NCBI RefSeq assembly: GCF_001999965.1
Contig: NZ_CP019646.1
Span: 1,488,001 to 1,552,000 of the forward strand
DNA: 64,000 bases
Direction of reading: 5' to 3'
Source: Limihaloglobus sulfuriphilus
GTDB taxonomy: Bacteria > Planctomycetota > Phycisphaerae > Sedimentisphaerales > Sedimentisphaeraceae
Positions 40,995 through 51,207 of the stretch are shown piece after piece. Below the pieces are notes generated by a model. That model had not been told where the DNA came from and did no database searches. It saw only the letters and a list, made by a program, of their open reading frames with translations. The number at the start of each line of letters is the position of its first letter. Position 1 is the first letter of the stretch. Both the position numbers and the translations under genes were made by a program.

Positions 40995-43900
40995 ATGCGA
41001 CTTGAAAAAATTATACTAAACGGTTTCAAAAGTTTTGCTGACAAGACAGAATTTAAATTCGACTCAAGCATCACAGCGATTGTAGGCCCCAACGGCTGCG
41101 GCAAAAGCAATGTCGTGGATGCGGTTAAATGGGTTCTTGGAGAACAGAAAAAAAAGAGCCTGCGAAGCAGCCAGATGACAGATGTCATATTTAACGGCAG
41201 CGCAAATCGCAAGCCATCGAGCATGGCTGAGGTCTCTATTGTTTTTTCCGGCGTTGACAGCAAAGCCGGCAATGACGGTTTCCTGCAAATCTCCAGGAGA
41301 ATTTACAAAAATGGGGACAGCGTCTATCTAATCAATGATAAGTCTTGCAGGCTGAAAGACATAAAAGAGCTGTTTCTAAACACTGGCATCGGCGTAAGCG
41401 CATATTCAATCATAGAGCAGGGGCAGATATCGCAGCTGCTGACCGCCAGCAAACTTGAACGCCGGTTGATTTTCGAAGAAGCGGCCGGCATCAGCAAATT
41501 TAAAGCTCAAAAGGTTGAAGCAACCCGTAAGCTCGAGAAAACCGAACAGAATCTGCTCAGGGTCGCCGACATTGTTGAAGAAGTGTCGCGGCGGCTCAGA
41601 AGTGTGAAAATGCAGGCCGGCAAGGCAAGAAATTATGTCGAATACCGTGACAGGCTTAATGAGCTCAAAATGAGTTACTACCTCGCAGAATACGACAAGT
41701 TTTTCAGAAAAGCAGAAAAGACAAAGGAAAAATATCAGCTTGTAAATGACAAATATCATGAGCTCTCAGCGATCATAAGCAGGGATGATGCGCTAAGTGC
41801 CAATATCAAAAACGATATATCGCAGACGGAAACAGAGCTCAACAGAAGCGACAATATGCTCATAGCCATTACAGGGCGGATTGAGCAGAACCTCGAAAAA
41901 ATAGAGTACCTGCGAAAACGTTCAGAAGAGCTCGAACATAGAAAGAACACAGCTTCTCAGCGAATCAGTCAGCTTGAAGAGCAAATCTTAAAACTTTCTG
42001 CAAATCACTCTGCGATACAATTTAAAATCCAGCAGAACAAAGGCTCCTTTGATGAACATCAGCAAATGTTCCGCTCATTGAGTGAGATGCTTAACCAGGC
42101 GGAAACAGGATGTATGGAGCTGGAGGCCCAGTTGGAGGATGCAAAGAACGCTTCATTTGAAGTTGTCCGGCGATCAAGCCAGATATCCAACGAAATAAAC
42201 AGCTCTGGAACATACCGTGAGAATCTTGACGCTCAGAAACTAAACACGAGCAAGCGTATTGAAAATCTAAGCAGACAGATGAAAAGTATGGAAGAGGACC
42301 GAGAGAGACTCAAAAAACTTATAGGAGAAAATGAGGGAAAAGAGTCTTATCTTCGTGAGCAGTTTGAGACCTATAATTCTAAGATATCTGAAATAAATGC
42401 CGGCGTAGCCTCTAAAAACGAGAAACTTGCCCGTCTCCGTGAAGAAAAGAGCGGCTGCATGAGTGAACTGGCCGTTCTTAGAAAAATGGAGAACGAAAGC
42501 GAAGGGCTAAACAGCTCGCTCCAGGAGATACTCTCGGAAAAGGCGGAGGGCAAACACCCGCAAATATGCGGTATAGTCGCTGAGCTGATCAAGGCAGAGC
42601 CCGGATATGACCGGCTTGTGGAATGTGTCCTCAGCGGCATGACAGACTCCCTGGTTGTCGAGTCTTTTAACGATTATCTTGAAAACCGCAAGAAGTTTAT
42701 CGAGATGGAAAACAGTCTCAAGTTTATCTGTCTTGATTCTTTAAAACCAGACGAAACAGCGGAAGCTGTCATCAATTCCGGACTTGCTGTATCAAGGCTG
42801 AGTGACCATGTAACTTCAGAGGAGAAATATGCCGGCCTGATTAAGTGCCTGCTTGGAAACACCTTTATAACCGACAGTATTGAGAATGCCCGCAAAATCA
42901 GCAATGAACTGCCCTCCGGAATAAATCTTATTACGATGGATTCGGAGATGCTCATAAACGGCTGCACAGTGACTACGGGACCGGACACAGCCGGAAGCGG
43001 CCTTATATCGAGAAAGAGCAGGATAAATGAGATTGAGTCGCTGACAGCCGAACTCGATGCAAAAATAGCGGAAATCCTCAAAGACATAGAGAACTCAAGT
43101 GATATTAAAGAGCAGATTTCAGCCGAAATGTCAGAGATACAGAATCAGCTCTTTACAGTAAACAACGAAAAGAACGAGCTCAACACGCAGCTTGAGGTAA
43201 TAAGCAGCGGCATATCAAACCTCAACACCGACCTGCCTTCAATGCAGAAAGAGCTCGAATCCATTTCAGCTCAGATATCAGAGTCTCTTGAAAAAGAGCA
43301 GTCTTTAAAACAGGAACTGGCAAAGATCGACAATTCCAAAAATGTCAATGACGAGCAGATCAGCACACTAAGCGAGCGGCTGGAGGAACAGAGAGCGGTA
43401 AGAAGTGAAATTTCCAACCGGCTCACTGATGCAAGGGTAAAACTGGCGCAGGCTTCGGTTACAAGTGACAATCTCAAACAGCAGGCCGTAAACTACGAGT
43501 CGCAAATACGAAGAAGCGAAAACAGTCTCGAATCGACCCGCCGCGAAATGAGCGGAAATGATGAGCTCGTAGATGAAACCACCAGGTCAATCCTCTACGC
43601 AGAATCTTCTGTTACAGATCTCTATTATGAGAAGGAGAAACTTCAAAGTGCGGCAATGGCTGTTAAAGAAAAACTGGCCGGCATGCATTCTGAGCTGGCA
43701 GAGGTACAGGAAAGGCTTCGTGAGCGTAACTCGCTTCACAGTGATATGGCCCAGCAGATACATGAGCTGGATTTGAGCATCAATGAACTCCGCATAAAGA
43801 CCGAAGATCTGATCACAAGAACCGGTGAAGAACTGCAAATCAATCTTCTGGAATCATATCAGGATTACCAGAGCAGGGAAATCGACTGGGCCGCGGTTAC

Positions 43901-44558
43901 TGCTGAAATTAAAGAGCTTAAAGAAAAAATCTCGAGACTGGGCAACGTCAACCTCGACGCGATTGATGAGCTTGAAGATCTTCAGAAGAGGGAAGATTTT
44001 CTCACCGAACAGGTTGGAGACCTTACAAAAAGCAGAAATAACCTCCAGCAGATAATTGACAAGATAAACGTGGAAAGCAGGGAGAAATTCCAGGAAACTT
44101 TCAACCTCGTGAGAGACAACTTCCGCAGTATATTCAGAAAACTATTCGGCGGCGGAAAGGCCGACATACAGCTTGAAGAGGATGTTGACATTCTCGAGGC
44201 GGGAATAGAAATAATTGCCCAGCCCCCGGGCAAGGGCGCCAAAACTATTTCTCTGCTCAGCGGCGGCGAAAAGACGATGACCGCAATAGCTCTTCAGTTT
44301 GCGGTATTTAACATCAAGCCAAGCCCGTTCTGTTTTCTTGATGAGGTAGATGCAGCCCTTGACGAGGCAAACAATGAAAGATTCAATCTCATCGTTAAAG
44401 AATTCGAGGAGTTCTCACAGTTTATTATCATAACCCACGCCAAAAGAACCATGAGCATCGCTGATGAACTCTTTGGAGTCACTATGCAGCAGCAGGGCGT
44501 GAGCAAAAAAATAAGTGTAAAATTCGAGAAGGACTCCGAAGAACTGTCCGCGGCGTGA
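40995..44558 (+). CDS. smc: Chromosome segregation protein SMC
   Basis: An 1187-residue SMC ATPase that organises chromosomes with ScpA/ScpB. Walker A GPNGCGKSNVVDAVKWVLG is at residues 32-50. Two long coiled coils flank a hinge near residues 515-640, and the C-terminal head has LLSGGEKTMTAIALQFA and Walker B FCFLDEVDAALDEANNERF. Full length, with no truncation. It follows the FlgI-like gene closely; no scpA or scpB is in view. Confidence 0.97.
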   Translation: MRLEKIILNGFKSFADKTEFKFDSSITAIVGPNGCGKSNVVDAVKWVLGEQKKKSLRSSQMTDVIFNGSANRKPSSMAEVSIVFSGVDSKAGNDGFLQISRRIYKNGDSVYLINDKSCRLKDIKELFLNTGIGVSAYSIIEQGQISQLLTASKLERRLIFEEAAGISKFKAQKVEATRKLEKTEQNLLRVADIVEEVSRRLRSVKMQAGKARNYVEYRDRLNELKMSYYLAEYDKFFRKAEKTKEKYQLVNDKYHELSAIISRDDALSANIKNDISQTETELNRSDNMLIAITGRIEQNLEKIEYLRKRSEELEHRKNTASQRISQLEEQILKLSANHSAIQFKIQQNKGSFDEHQQMFRSLSEMLNQAETGCMELEAQLEDAKNASFEVVRRSSQISNEINSSGTYRENLDAQKLNTSKRIENLSRQMKSMEEDRERLKKLIGENEGKESYLREQFETYNSKISEINAGVASKNEKLARLREEKSGCMSELAVLRKMENESEGLNSSLQEILSEKAEGKHPQICGIVAELIKAEPGYDRLVECVLSGMTDSLVVESFNDYLENRKKFIEMENSLKFICLDSLKPDETAEAVINSGLAVSRLSDHVTSEEKYAGLIKCLLGNTFITDSIENARKISNELPSGINLITMDSEMLINGCTVTTGPDTAGSGLISRKSRINEIESLTAELDAKIAEILKDIENSSDIKEQISAEMSEIQNQLFTVNNEKNELNTQLEVISSGISNLNTDLPSMQKELESISAQISESLEKEQSLKQELAKIDNSKNVNDEQISTLSERLEEQRAVRSEISNRLTDARVKLAQASVTSDNLKQQAVNYESQIRRSENSLESTRREMSGNDELVDETTRSILYAESSVTDLYYEKEKLQSAAMAVKEKLAGMHSELAEVQERLRERNSLHSDMAQQIHELDLSINELRIKTEDLITRTGEELQINLLESYQDYQSREIDWAAVTAEIKELKEKISRLGNVNLDAIDELEDLQKREDFLTEQVGDLTKSRNNLQQIIDKINVESREKFQETFNLVRDNFRSIFRKLFGGGKADIQLEEDVDILEAGIEIIAQPPGKGAKTISLLSGGEKTMTAIALQFAVFNIKPSPFCFLDEVDAALDEANNERFNLIVKEFEEFSQFIIITHAKRTMSIADELFGVTMQQQGVSKKISVKFEKDSEELSAA

Positions 44559-44604
44559 GATACCCCGCGGCAGTGAATAACGCTGCGGCAGATGGGAGAA
44601 TCGA

Positions 44605-45612
44605 TTACTGACCTGTCCAGAGATAAAGTATTTGCGGGCTGGTAAGCTCATTTAATGTTTCTCGCGACAATTTACTGCCGAGACTGCTTACGCCTTTAAA
44701 CTGGGACATAAGCGAGCCGCCAAAACCGAAATCCTCCGCATATTCAACTGTTTCGGGGTTTGCCACACCGGCAAATTCGCCCAGCAGTGTTATTGCGTCG
44801 TCAAGATAGCCGATCCGGTCTATAAGCCCCCCTGCCATAGCTTCTTCTGCGTGGTATATACTTCCGTCAGCCAGACTTGTAACCTGCTCTAAAGTCAACC
44901 CCGGGCGGCCCTGATTAACCAGCATTACAAACCTGTCATAGGCAGGGCCTACAAGTTTTTCCTGGAGATACGCGGCCTGCTCATCTGTGAACTCGTTAAA
45001 CATGCTGGGCCAGTCCTTTTTTTCTCCTGATTTAATTGTAATGGCCTCAACGCCTAATTTTTCACTGAAAAGGTTTTGGACATTGAATGACTGCATTACA
45101 ACCCCGATAGAACCGGTTATGGCTGTCGGCTCGGCTATTATAGAATCACAGGCAACCGAGGCATAGTAACCGCCCGAGGCGGCTATTCCCTGCATGAAGG
45201 CAACCATGGGTTTTCCGGTGCGGCTTTTGAACCGCATTATTTCATGATGGACCCTGTCGCTGGCAGCCACTGTACCGCCGGGGCTGGTAACAGAAAGAAT
45301 TACACCCTTGATTGAAGGGTCATTAACCGCACGCTCAAGATGCCGCGTAAAAGAATTCAGCGTTTGCGTGCTTATAATCCCGTTGAGCCTTACCACGGCA
45401 AACCGGCGGCTGGAACTGCCCTCGCGAAGAACCCTCTCAAGCACCATGCCATCCTGCCCGAACAATGCACGGAAAACACCTACAACCACTATTATAATCA
45501 GAACAGTTTTGATAATTGAGAGTGCAAATTTTCCTACGCCGCCCAGCAGCCTGTTAAACAGAGACGCTTTGGGCTTTGATTCAAGATTTTCTATCAGGGG
45601 ACATGTTTCCAT
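44605..45612 (-). CDS. sppA: Signal peptide peptidase SppA (S49 family)
   Basis: A 335-residue short-type SppA. A membrane anchor lies at residues 29-50. The serine nucleophile is Ser146 in AASGGYYAS and the lysine base is Lys199 in KSGEKKD, a spacing matching Bacillus subtilis SppA. It degrades cleaved signal peptides in the membrane. The SPGG oxyanion-type loop is at 110-113. It converges on smc and lies 49 bp after the secretin pair. Confidence 0.95.
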   Translation of the reverse strand: METCPLIENLESKPKASLFNRLLGGVGKFALSIIKTVLIIIVVVGVFRALFGQDGMVLERVLREGSSSRRFAVVRLNGIISTQTLNSFTRHLERAVNDPSIKGVILSVTSPGGTVAASDRVHHEIMRFKSRTGKPMVAFMQGIAASGGYYASVACDSIIAEPTAITGSIGVVMQSFNVQNLFSEKLGVEAITIKSGEKKDWPSMFNEFTDEQAAYLQEKLVGPAYDRFVMLVNQGRPGLTLEQVTSLADGSIYHAEEAMAGGLIDRIGYLDDAITLLGEFAGVANPETVEYAEDFGFGGSLMSQFKGVSSLGSKLSRETLNELTSPQILYLWTGQ

Positions 45613-45661
45613 TGATTGATTCCTTTATTGGGATTTAGCACAAAACCTTGTATTATATCTG

Positions 45662-47626
45662 CTAAGAAGAGCTCTGATTCTGGACAGGCTCTGCCTGGGA
45701 AGCGTCATCTTTCGCTTCAGGTTCCGGCTTCTCTGCGGGCTCGGTTTCGGGAGCCTTTTCTTGGCTCTCAGATTCCGGCTTCTGCTCTGAAGGTTCCGTT
45801 TCGGAGGCATCCTCTTTAGCTTCGGGTTCCGCTTGAGACTCATTCGGCACATCTTGTTCATTTTGCATGGAGCTCTCGTGTTCGGCTTTTACTCTGGAAT
45901 ATTCGTCTCTAAGCTCTTTAAGTCTGCCCTTTAACGTTTCCAGCTCAGCATTAAGAGAATCAGCTGTCTGTTTTTCCTTACTGGAGAGCGTCTTAAGATT
46001 TTCAGTCTGCTGCTTCTGCTCTGCTATCTGTGTTTTAACTTCTTCAAGTTTCTGAAGCTGACTAACGAGCTGCTGGTTTTTCTGTTTTTCGGCCTCCATC
46101 TGCTTTTGAACCTCTGCCTTGGCGGCCTTGGCGGCTTCCAATTCAGCCTGCTGACTTGCTAACAAGGCTTTCTTTTCTTCAATCTCCTTATTAAGCTGGG
46201 CTTGTGTCTTAGTATATTGAGCCCGTTCTTCATCAGTGACCTTCTCCAATGATTGCAGTGAATCACGCAGTTCGATGAGTTTAAGCTCCGCCATAGCTAT
46301 TTCGCGCTCTGTGGCGTTTACCTGAATTTCAGCCCTGATACGGCTGATTTCTTCTTCCGCGGCCTTTTTCTCAAGCATCTTGTAATAATCAAAAGTGCCC
46401 AAAGGATCTGTAAGCAGCTCGTTGAAAGGCCTGTTCATATCGGGATCTGCATGTTTATTGCGGATATAATCTATCATTTCCTGATGATCAACACCCTTTG
46501 CGACAATGCTCGGGGTTACGATAAATATGACCTCTTTTACTCTTTCTTCAAAGTCTTTACTTGAAAACAGAACTCCAATCAGAGGGATATCTTTAAAAAA
46601 TGGAACGCCGCGTATTATCGAGAGCTTTTCCGTCTTTTTAAATCCGCCTATAATCAGGCTGTTGCCGGACTTGAGCCGGCTTTCATCTGCTTTGAACACT
46701 CTCTTGGTGCGAATCGGCAATTGGGTCGCTCCCTCGGGTGTGGATTTGGCCCCCAAGGTTATTTCAGCCTTTATGCCGACAGTCCCGTCAGAATATGCCG
46801 TCGGTGTAACTTTCAGAATGTCTTCAACGTCCTCATAAGCCGTAACAGTGTACGGATTCTGGTTTCTCTGGTTTACCACTCTTGGAACCGGAACCTTGTC
46901 AGTGGATTTTATCAACGCCTCTTTGCCGTTGGCGGTTTTTACCTCCGGATTCATCAAAATCTTCATGTAGCCGCGTGATACAAGCATATCAACAAGAACG
47001 CTTACCTCATGTCCCGCCACACCTGCATTAGAGATGTAGCCTATGTCAAGACCAAAGCCCCCTCGCTGAGGTTCACGAAGAGAAGCCCCGGGGAAAAGCC
47101 CGTCAAAAGTTACTTCTTCACCAAGGAAATTCTCTATTTCTATCTTCGTTTCCCAGTCCATTGTAACGTCGGCGTAATGCTCGAGAATCATGCAGTTTAT
47201 CTTCACCTGCAGAGGGCTGACATCCGCGCTTTTAAGGAAATTTATTATCTCATTTGCTTCCTTCTCAGAACCGCATGTTATCAGCAGCTGATTTGTCTCG
47301 GCTATAACCGCTATTTTGGCTCCGAGTTTCTGCTCTGCCAATATCTTGGACAGGGTAGCCGGCGGCTGATTTTTCGTAAAATAAAAAATCTTAAATTCCT
47401 TGCCGTGCTGAATCACTTCAGGCTCCTGGGTATAGAGTCTGGGGACGGGATTCTTGGTATCCTCATCAGGCTCAATCTTGTTAGCTTCTGCGAGAATCTT
47501 CTCCGCCTGAAGTTCTGCGGCCTTGCCTGAAAACAAATCACCTGTATTACAGCCGCTTATAAGGCAGACAAGTATAAAAGCTGCCGCGGCGGCGATAAAT
47601 TTTTTGCTGCTTTTAAACATATTCAT
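45662..47626 (-). CDS. Secretin-type lipoprotein with C-terminal coiled coil (paralog 2)
   Basis: A 654-residue protein. The signal has lipobox LISGC (Cys near 26). An N-domain (about 75-180) is followed by the secretin core, with the family's GVPFFKDIPLIGVLFSS and VIFIVTPSI motifs around 350-395. After that comes about 150 residues of Gln/Glu/Lys coiled coil and an acidic Pro/Glu tail of ~65 residues. Ordinary GspD/PilQ secretins end at or near the secretin core, so the long coiled tail is unusual. The start overlaps the stop of the paralog by 4 bp (ATGA). Confidence 0.88.
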   Translation of the reverse strand: MNMFKSSKKFIAAAAAFILVCLISGCNTGDLFSGKAAELQAEKILAEANKIEPDEDTKNPVPRLYTQEPEVIQHGKEFKIFYFTKNQPPATLSKILAEQKLGAKIAVIAETNQLLITCGSEKEANEIINFLKSADVSPLQVKINCMILEHYADVTMDWETKIEIENFLGEEVTFDGLFPGASLREPQRGGFGLDIGYISNAGVAGHEVSVLVDMLVSRGYMKILMNPEVKTANGKEALIKSTDKVPVPRVVNQRNQNPYTVTAYEDVEDILKVTPTAYSDGTVGIKAEITLGAKSTPEGATQLPIRTKRVFKADESRLKSGNSLIIGGFKKTEKLSIIRGVPFFKDIPLIGVLFSSKDFEERVKEVIFIVTPSIVAKGVDHQEMIDYIRNKHADPDMNRPFNELLTDPLGTFDYYKMLEKKAAEEEISRIRAEIQVNATEREIAMAELKLIELRDSLQSLEKVTDEERAQYTKTQAQLNKEIEEKKALLASQQAELEAAKAAKAEVQKQMEAEKQKNQQLVSQLQKLEEVKTQIAEQKQQTENLKTLSSKEKQTADSLNAELETLKGRLKELRDEYSRVKAEHESSMQNEQDVPNESQAEPEAKEDASETEPSEQKPESESQEKAPETEPAEKPEPEAKDDASQAEPVQNQSSS

Positions 47627-49548
47627 TCTTGCCCGCCCGTTTTATCTGTTTGACTATTCTCTGCGGCCGGCTCTGATGTGGCGGCGGTATCCTCAGAGGC
47701 ATCTGCCTGCGGCTGTTGCTGTGAGTCCGCTGCGGCAGGACTGCCGGTTTCAGCCTGCGGTTCGGGCTTTTCCGGTTGCGGAGGCGAATCCTGCGTTCCC
47801 TGAGAATCAGCCTCTGGTTTGCCCTGAGTCTCAAGCTGTTTAAGGCCCTGGCTGAGCTGATTTATCTGAGCAGTAAGCTCATCGATCTGCTGCTGGAGCA
47901 ATTCTGCCCGCTGCCGTTCCTTATTAGTCAAATCCTGATACTGCTGATTTGACTGCTTTTGTTTTTCCAGCTCCGCCTTTAAGTTTTCAAGCTGAGAGAT
48001 TTTCTGTTCAAGCTGCTGCGAACTCGCCCGGGCAGCTTCTAACTGTTTCTCAAGTTCAGCCGTTTGCTGTTTTTCCTGTTCAAGGTTAGATTTGAGCTGG
48101 CTCAGCTCCGCCTTTTTCTCGGTTATATGCTTCTCGAGAGCGGCTTTAGTCTCAAGGTGCTTCTTTTCCTGACGCTGTGAAAGATTCTTTTGCCCGGCGA
48201 TTTCCTTTTCAAGGGCCGAGAGCTTAGACTGTGCCTCAGCAATATCCTTTTCGGTTGCGATCACCTCTATTTCAGTGTTAATACGCTTAATCTCTTCTTC
48301 GGCGACCTTCTTTTCAAGTCGTCTGTAATAATCGCCCGAACCAAACGGATCGAAAACAAAGTCCTGAAACTGCCTTTCCATTTGGGGTGCGGCGTGTTTC
48401 TGGCGAATATAATCCACCATACTCTCATGCTCAACGCCGCCGCCCGAGACACTGGGAGTCAGGACAAAGACAACTTCCTTTGCTCTGTCCTCAAAATCTT
48501 TACTCGAAAAAAGTATTCCGATAAATGGTATATCCTTCAGAAAAGGAACACCTCTTATTACTGATATGCGTTCATTCTTCCTGAAGCCGCCAATTACCAG
48601 GCTCTCACCAAATTCAAAACGGTTTTCTCCAATATTGATCTCTCTCTTTGTCAGAATCGGCAGCTGAGCCGCCCCTTCAGGAGTTGATTTAGAAGCTATC
48701 TGAATATTTGTATTCAAACCTATTGAGCCGTCCGAATACACATTGGGAGTAACTTCGAGATGGTCAACGACCGGAATGTACTCGGTTATTTCATACGGCG
48801 TGGAACTTCCTTTGTACTCTATCTTGGTAATCGGCACATTTTCCCAGGACTCAACCTTGGCAGGTTTGCCCGAAACCGTCTCTACCTTTGGATTCATCAG
48901 CACCTTTAGATACCCTCTGGATACGAGCATATCGACCAGAACCTCTATATCGCTTGACCGTGAAACATAACCGATATCAAGGCCGAATTCACTTCTGGCA
49001 GGTTCCCTCAGGCCGGCACCAGGAAAAAGACCCTGGAGCGCTAAGTCTTCTCCAAGAAAATCCAGAATCTGTACCTGCGTCTCCCAGTCAAAAGTGATAT
49101 CAGCATAATGTTCAAAAACCATACAGTCTATCTTGACCTGTATCGGGGGAATATCTACCCTGTCCAGAAACGCCACTATGGTTTCGGCGTTACTTTTATC
49201 AGCACAGGATATAATAAGCTGGTTGGTTTCAGGGGTAATGGTAACCACATTCCCGAACTGGCCCTTAATAAGCCCGCCAATCATCTGAGGGTTCTGATTC
49301 CTTGTGTAATAAAACATCTTCAGCCCCTGTGATGTTTGCACAAGCTGCGGCGGCTGGGAATATGTTTCAGGGACAGGATTTTCTACATCAGGGTCGGGTA
49401 TAACGCGGCTGGCCTCGGCGAGATATTTTCTGGCCTGAACTTCTGTGGGTTTTTGCGCAAAATGCCCCTTCAGACCGCAGCCCGTAACAAAGAACATTAC
49501 AGATGCGGCAAGACAAAGATGCCGGAATTCAATACGATATTCTGTCAT
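47623..49548 (-). CDS. Secretin-type lipoprotein with C-terminal coiled coil (paralog 1)
   Basis: About 641 residues from the ATG at 49548; a longer TTG start has no ribosome binding site. The lipobox is FFVTGC. It shares the layout of the next gene, with near-identical stretches such as VKIDCMVFEHYADITFDWE and LFPGAGLREPAR. Core motifs GVPFLKDIPFIGILFSSKDF and VVFVLTPSV are present, then a coiled coil and a Gln/Pro/Ala-rich tail. The pair looks like a tandem duplication. No gspE, gspC or pilin genes are adjacent, so the export machine is not defined. Confidence 0.87.
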   Translation of the reverse strand: MTEYRIEFRHLCLAASVMFFVTGCGLKGHFAQKPTEVQARKYLAEASRVIPDPDVENPVPETYSQPPQLVQTSQGLKMFYYTRNQNPQMIGGLIKGQFGNVVTITPETNQLIISCADKSNAETIVAFLDRVDIPPIQVKIDCMVFEHYADITFDWETQVQILDFLGEDLALQGLFPGAGLREPARSEFGLDIGYVSRSSDIEVLVDMLVSRGYLKVLMNPKVETVSGKPAKVESWENVPITKIEYKGSSTPYEITEYIPVVDHLEVTPNVYSDGSIGLNTNIQIASKSTPEGAAQLPILTKREINIGENRFEFGESLVIGGFRKNERISVIRGVPFLKDIPFIGILFSSKDFEDRAKEVVFVLTPSVSGGGVEHESMVDYIRQKHAAPQMERQFQDFVFDPFGSGDYYRRLEKKVAEEEIKRINTEIEVIATEKDIAEAQSKLSALEKEIAGQKNLSQRQEKKHLETKAALEKHITEKKAELSQLKSNLEQEKQQTAELEKQLEAARASSQQLEQKISQLENLKAELEKQKQSNQQYQDLTNKERQRAELLQQQIDELTAQINQLSQGLKQLETQGKPEADSQGTQDSPPQPEKPEPQAETGSPAAADSQQQPQADASEDTAATSEPAAENSQTDKTGGQE

Positions 49549-49744
49549 TTGCAACGCAATAAAAAACAAGTAATTATATATCCAAACAGTGTATCATCTT
49601 CCTTAAACATCTTACTGGCTGTATTGTATGCGAACTTAACCTTTATACAACAATTTTTTGCTTAATAATGAAAAAACTCCGGATATTTTCAGTTTGTTGT
49701 AAAATATTTAGACATATAGACTAATTTGTGTTAATAAATGTAAT

Positions 49745-51103
49745 ATGAACGAAAACAAAAAGACAGTTGCAATAGTTTCTCTGGGCTGCCCCAAAAACCG
49801 GGTGGACAGTGAGGTAATATTGGGCAGACTTGGAGCCTCAGGCTTTACGCTTACAGGCGACTTTGAGAATGCAAATATAATAATAATAAACACTTGCGGT
49901 TTTATCCAACCTGCCGAAGAAGAAGCGCTGGGAGAAATTGAGTATTACGCAAACCTCAAAGACAAGGGTAAGATTGAAAAACTCATAGTAACCGGCTGCC
50001 TCGCTCAGCGCAGGGCCGGCAAACTGAGTGATAAATACCCCCAAATAGATGCGGTTATTGGACTTGCCGGCAGAGATTCTGTCGCTGAGGCGATTGAGGG
50101 TCTGTATGAATCTCCAGAGACAAAAATCGTCTCGGTCTCAGGGGTACTCAACTTTATTGCCAATGACAGCGACCGTATGCTCTCAACCGCTCCCCATTGG
50201 GCTTACCTGCGTATAAGTGAAGGCTGTAACAGGACATGCTCTTTTTGCACAATACCCTCCATCAGGGGCCCTTTCAGAAGCAAACCAATGCAGAATATTC
50301 TCTCCGAAGCACAGCAGCTCGCCGGCGCCGGAGTCAAAGAAATCCATATCATTGCTCAGGACAGCAGTTTTTACGGCCGCGACCTTGGGATTAAAAACGG
50401 ACTGATTAAACTTTTAAAAGAACTGGAACAGATACAGGGCATAGAATGGATACGTGTTATGTATCTTTACCCTGCAAATATCAATGAGCAGCTGCTGGAA
50501 TGCTTTGCCGGTTCTGAAAAAATCCTCAACTATTTCGACATACCTGCCCAGCATATCAACAACCGCATCCTCAAAGCCATGAAACGCACAGACACGCGGG
50601 AAAGCACCATCGCTCTGATAGAAAATATCCGCCGCATTATACCCGATGCCGTGATCAGATCCACACTTATCACCGGTTTTCCAGGCGAGACTTATGAAGA
50701 ATTCTCCGAACTTCTTGAGTTTGTAAGCTGGGCAAAATTTGACGCCTTAGGCTGTTTTCCGTATTACGCCGAAGAAGGAACCGCCGCAGCCGAGTTAGAC
50801 AATCAGCTCGATGATGAAACCAAGAATATACGGGTTGAGCAGATAATGCTCACTCAGCAGGATATAGTATTTGAGAAAAATCAGCGGATGAGGGGCCGTG
50901 AGCTCAGGATTCTTGTGGATATGCTGAATGCAGCGGAGCTGGACGGCCGCAGTCTCGCCGCAGGAAGGTATTATGGGCAGGCCCCGGAGATTGACAGTCT
51001 CTGCTATATTAAGGGCTGCAACGCAAAACCCGGCGATTTTATAGACACAAAAGTAATACAATCAAGTGGTTATGATTTGATTGTTAAACAAATTAATCCT
51101 TGA
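49745..51103 (+). CDS. rimO: Ribosomal protein S12 methylthiotransferase
   Basis: A 452-residue radical SAM methylthiotransferase that modifies Asp89 of ribosomal protein S12. The UPF0004 domain (SLGCPKNRVDSE, INTCGFI, GCLAQR), the radical SAM triad CNRTCSFC in SEGCNRTCSFCTIPSIRGPFRSKP, and a C-terminal TRAM domain are all present. These features favour RimO over MiaB. No clear ribosome binding site precedes the ATG. Confidence 0.94.
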   Translation: MNENKKTVAIVSLGCPKNRVDSEVILGRLGASGFTLTGDFENANIIIINTCGFIQPAEEEALGEIEYYANLKDKGKIEKLIVTGCLAQRRAGKLSDKYPQIDAVIGLAGRDSVAEAIEGLYESPETKIVSVSGVLNFIANDSDRMLSTAPHWAYLRISEGCNRTCSFCTIPSIRGPFRSKPMQNILSEAQQLAGAGVKEIHIIAQDSSFYGRDLGIKNGLIKLLKELEQIQGIEWIRVMYLYPANINEQLLECFAGSEKILNYFDIPAQHINNRILKAMKRTDTRESTIALIENIRRIIPDAVIRSTLITGFPGETYEEFSELLEFVSWAKFDALGCFPYYAEEGTAAAELDNQLDDETKNIRVEQIMLTQQDIVFEKNQRMRGRELRILVDMLNAAELDGRSLAAGRYYGQAPEIDSLCYIKGCNAKPGDFIDTKVIQSSGYDLIVKQINP

Positions 51104-51207
51104 TATGAATTAACAACTCTATATATTTATAGGCATTCGATTTGAAATCAGCCTGTTTTTAATCAGTGCTTTAAAAGAAATGTACCTTATTGCTGCGTGG
51201 AAACGGC

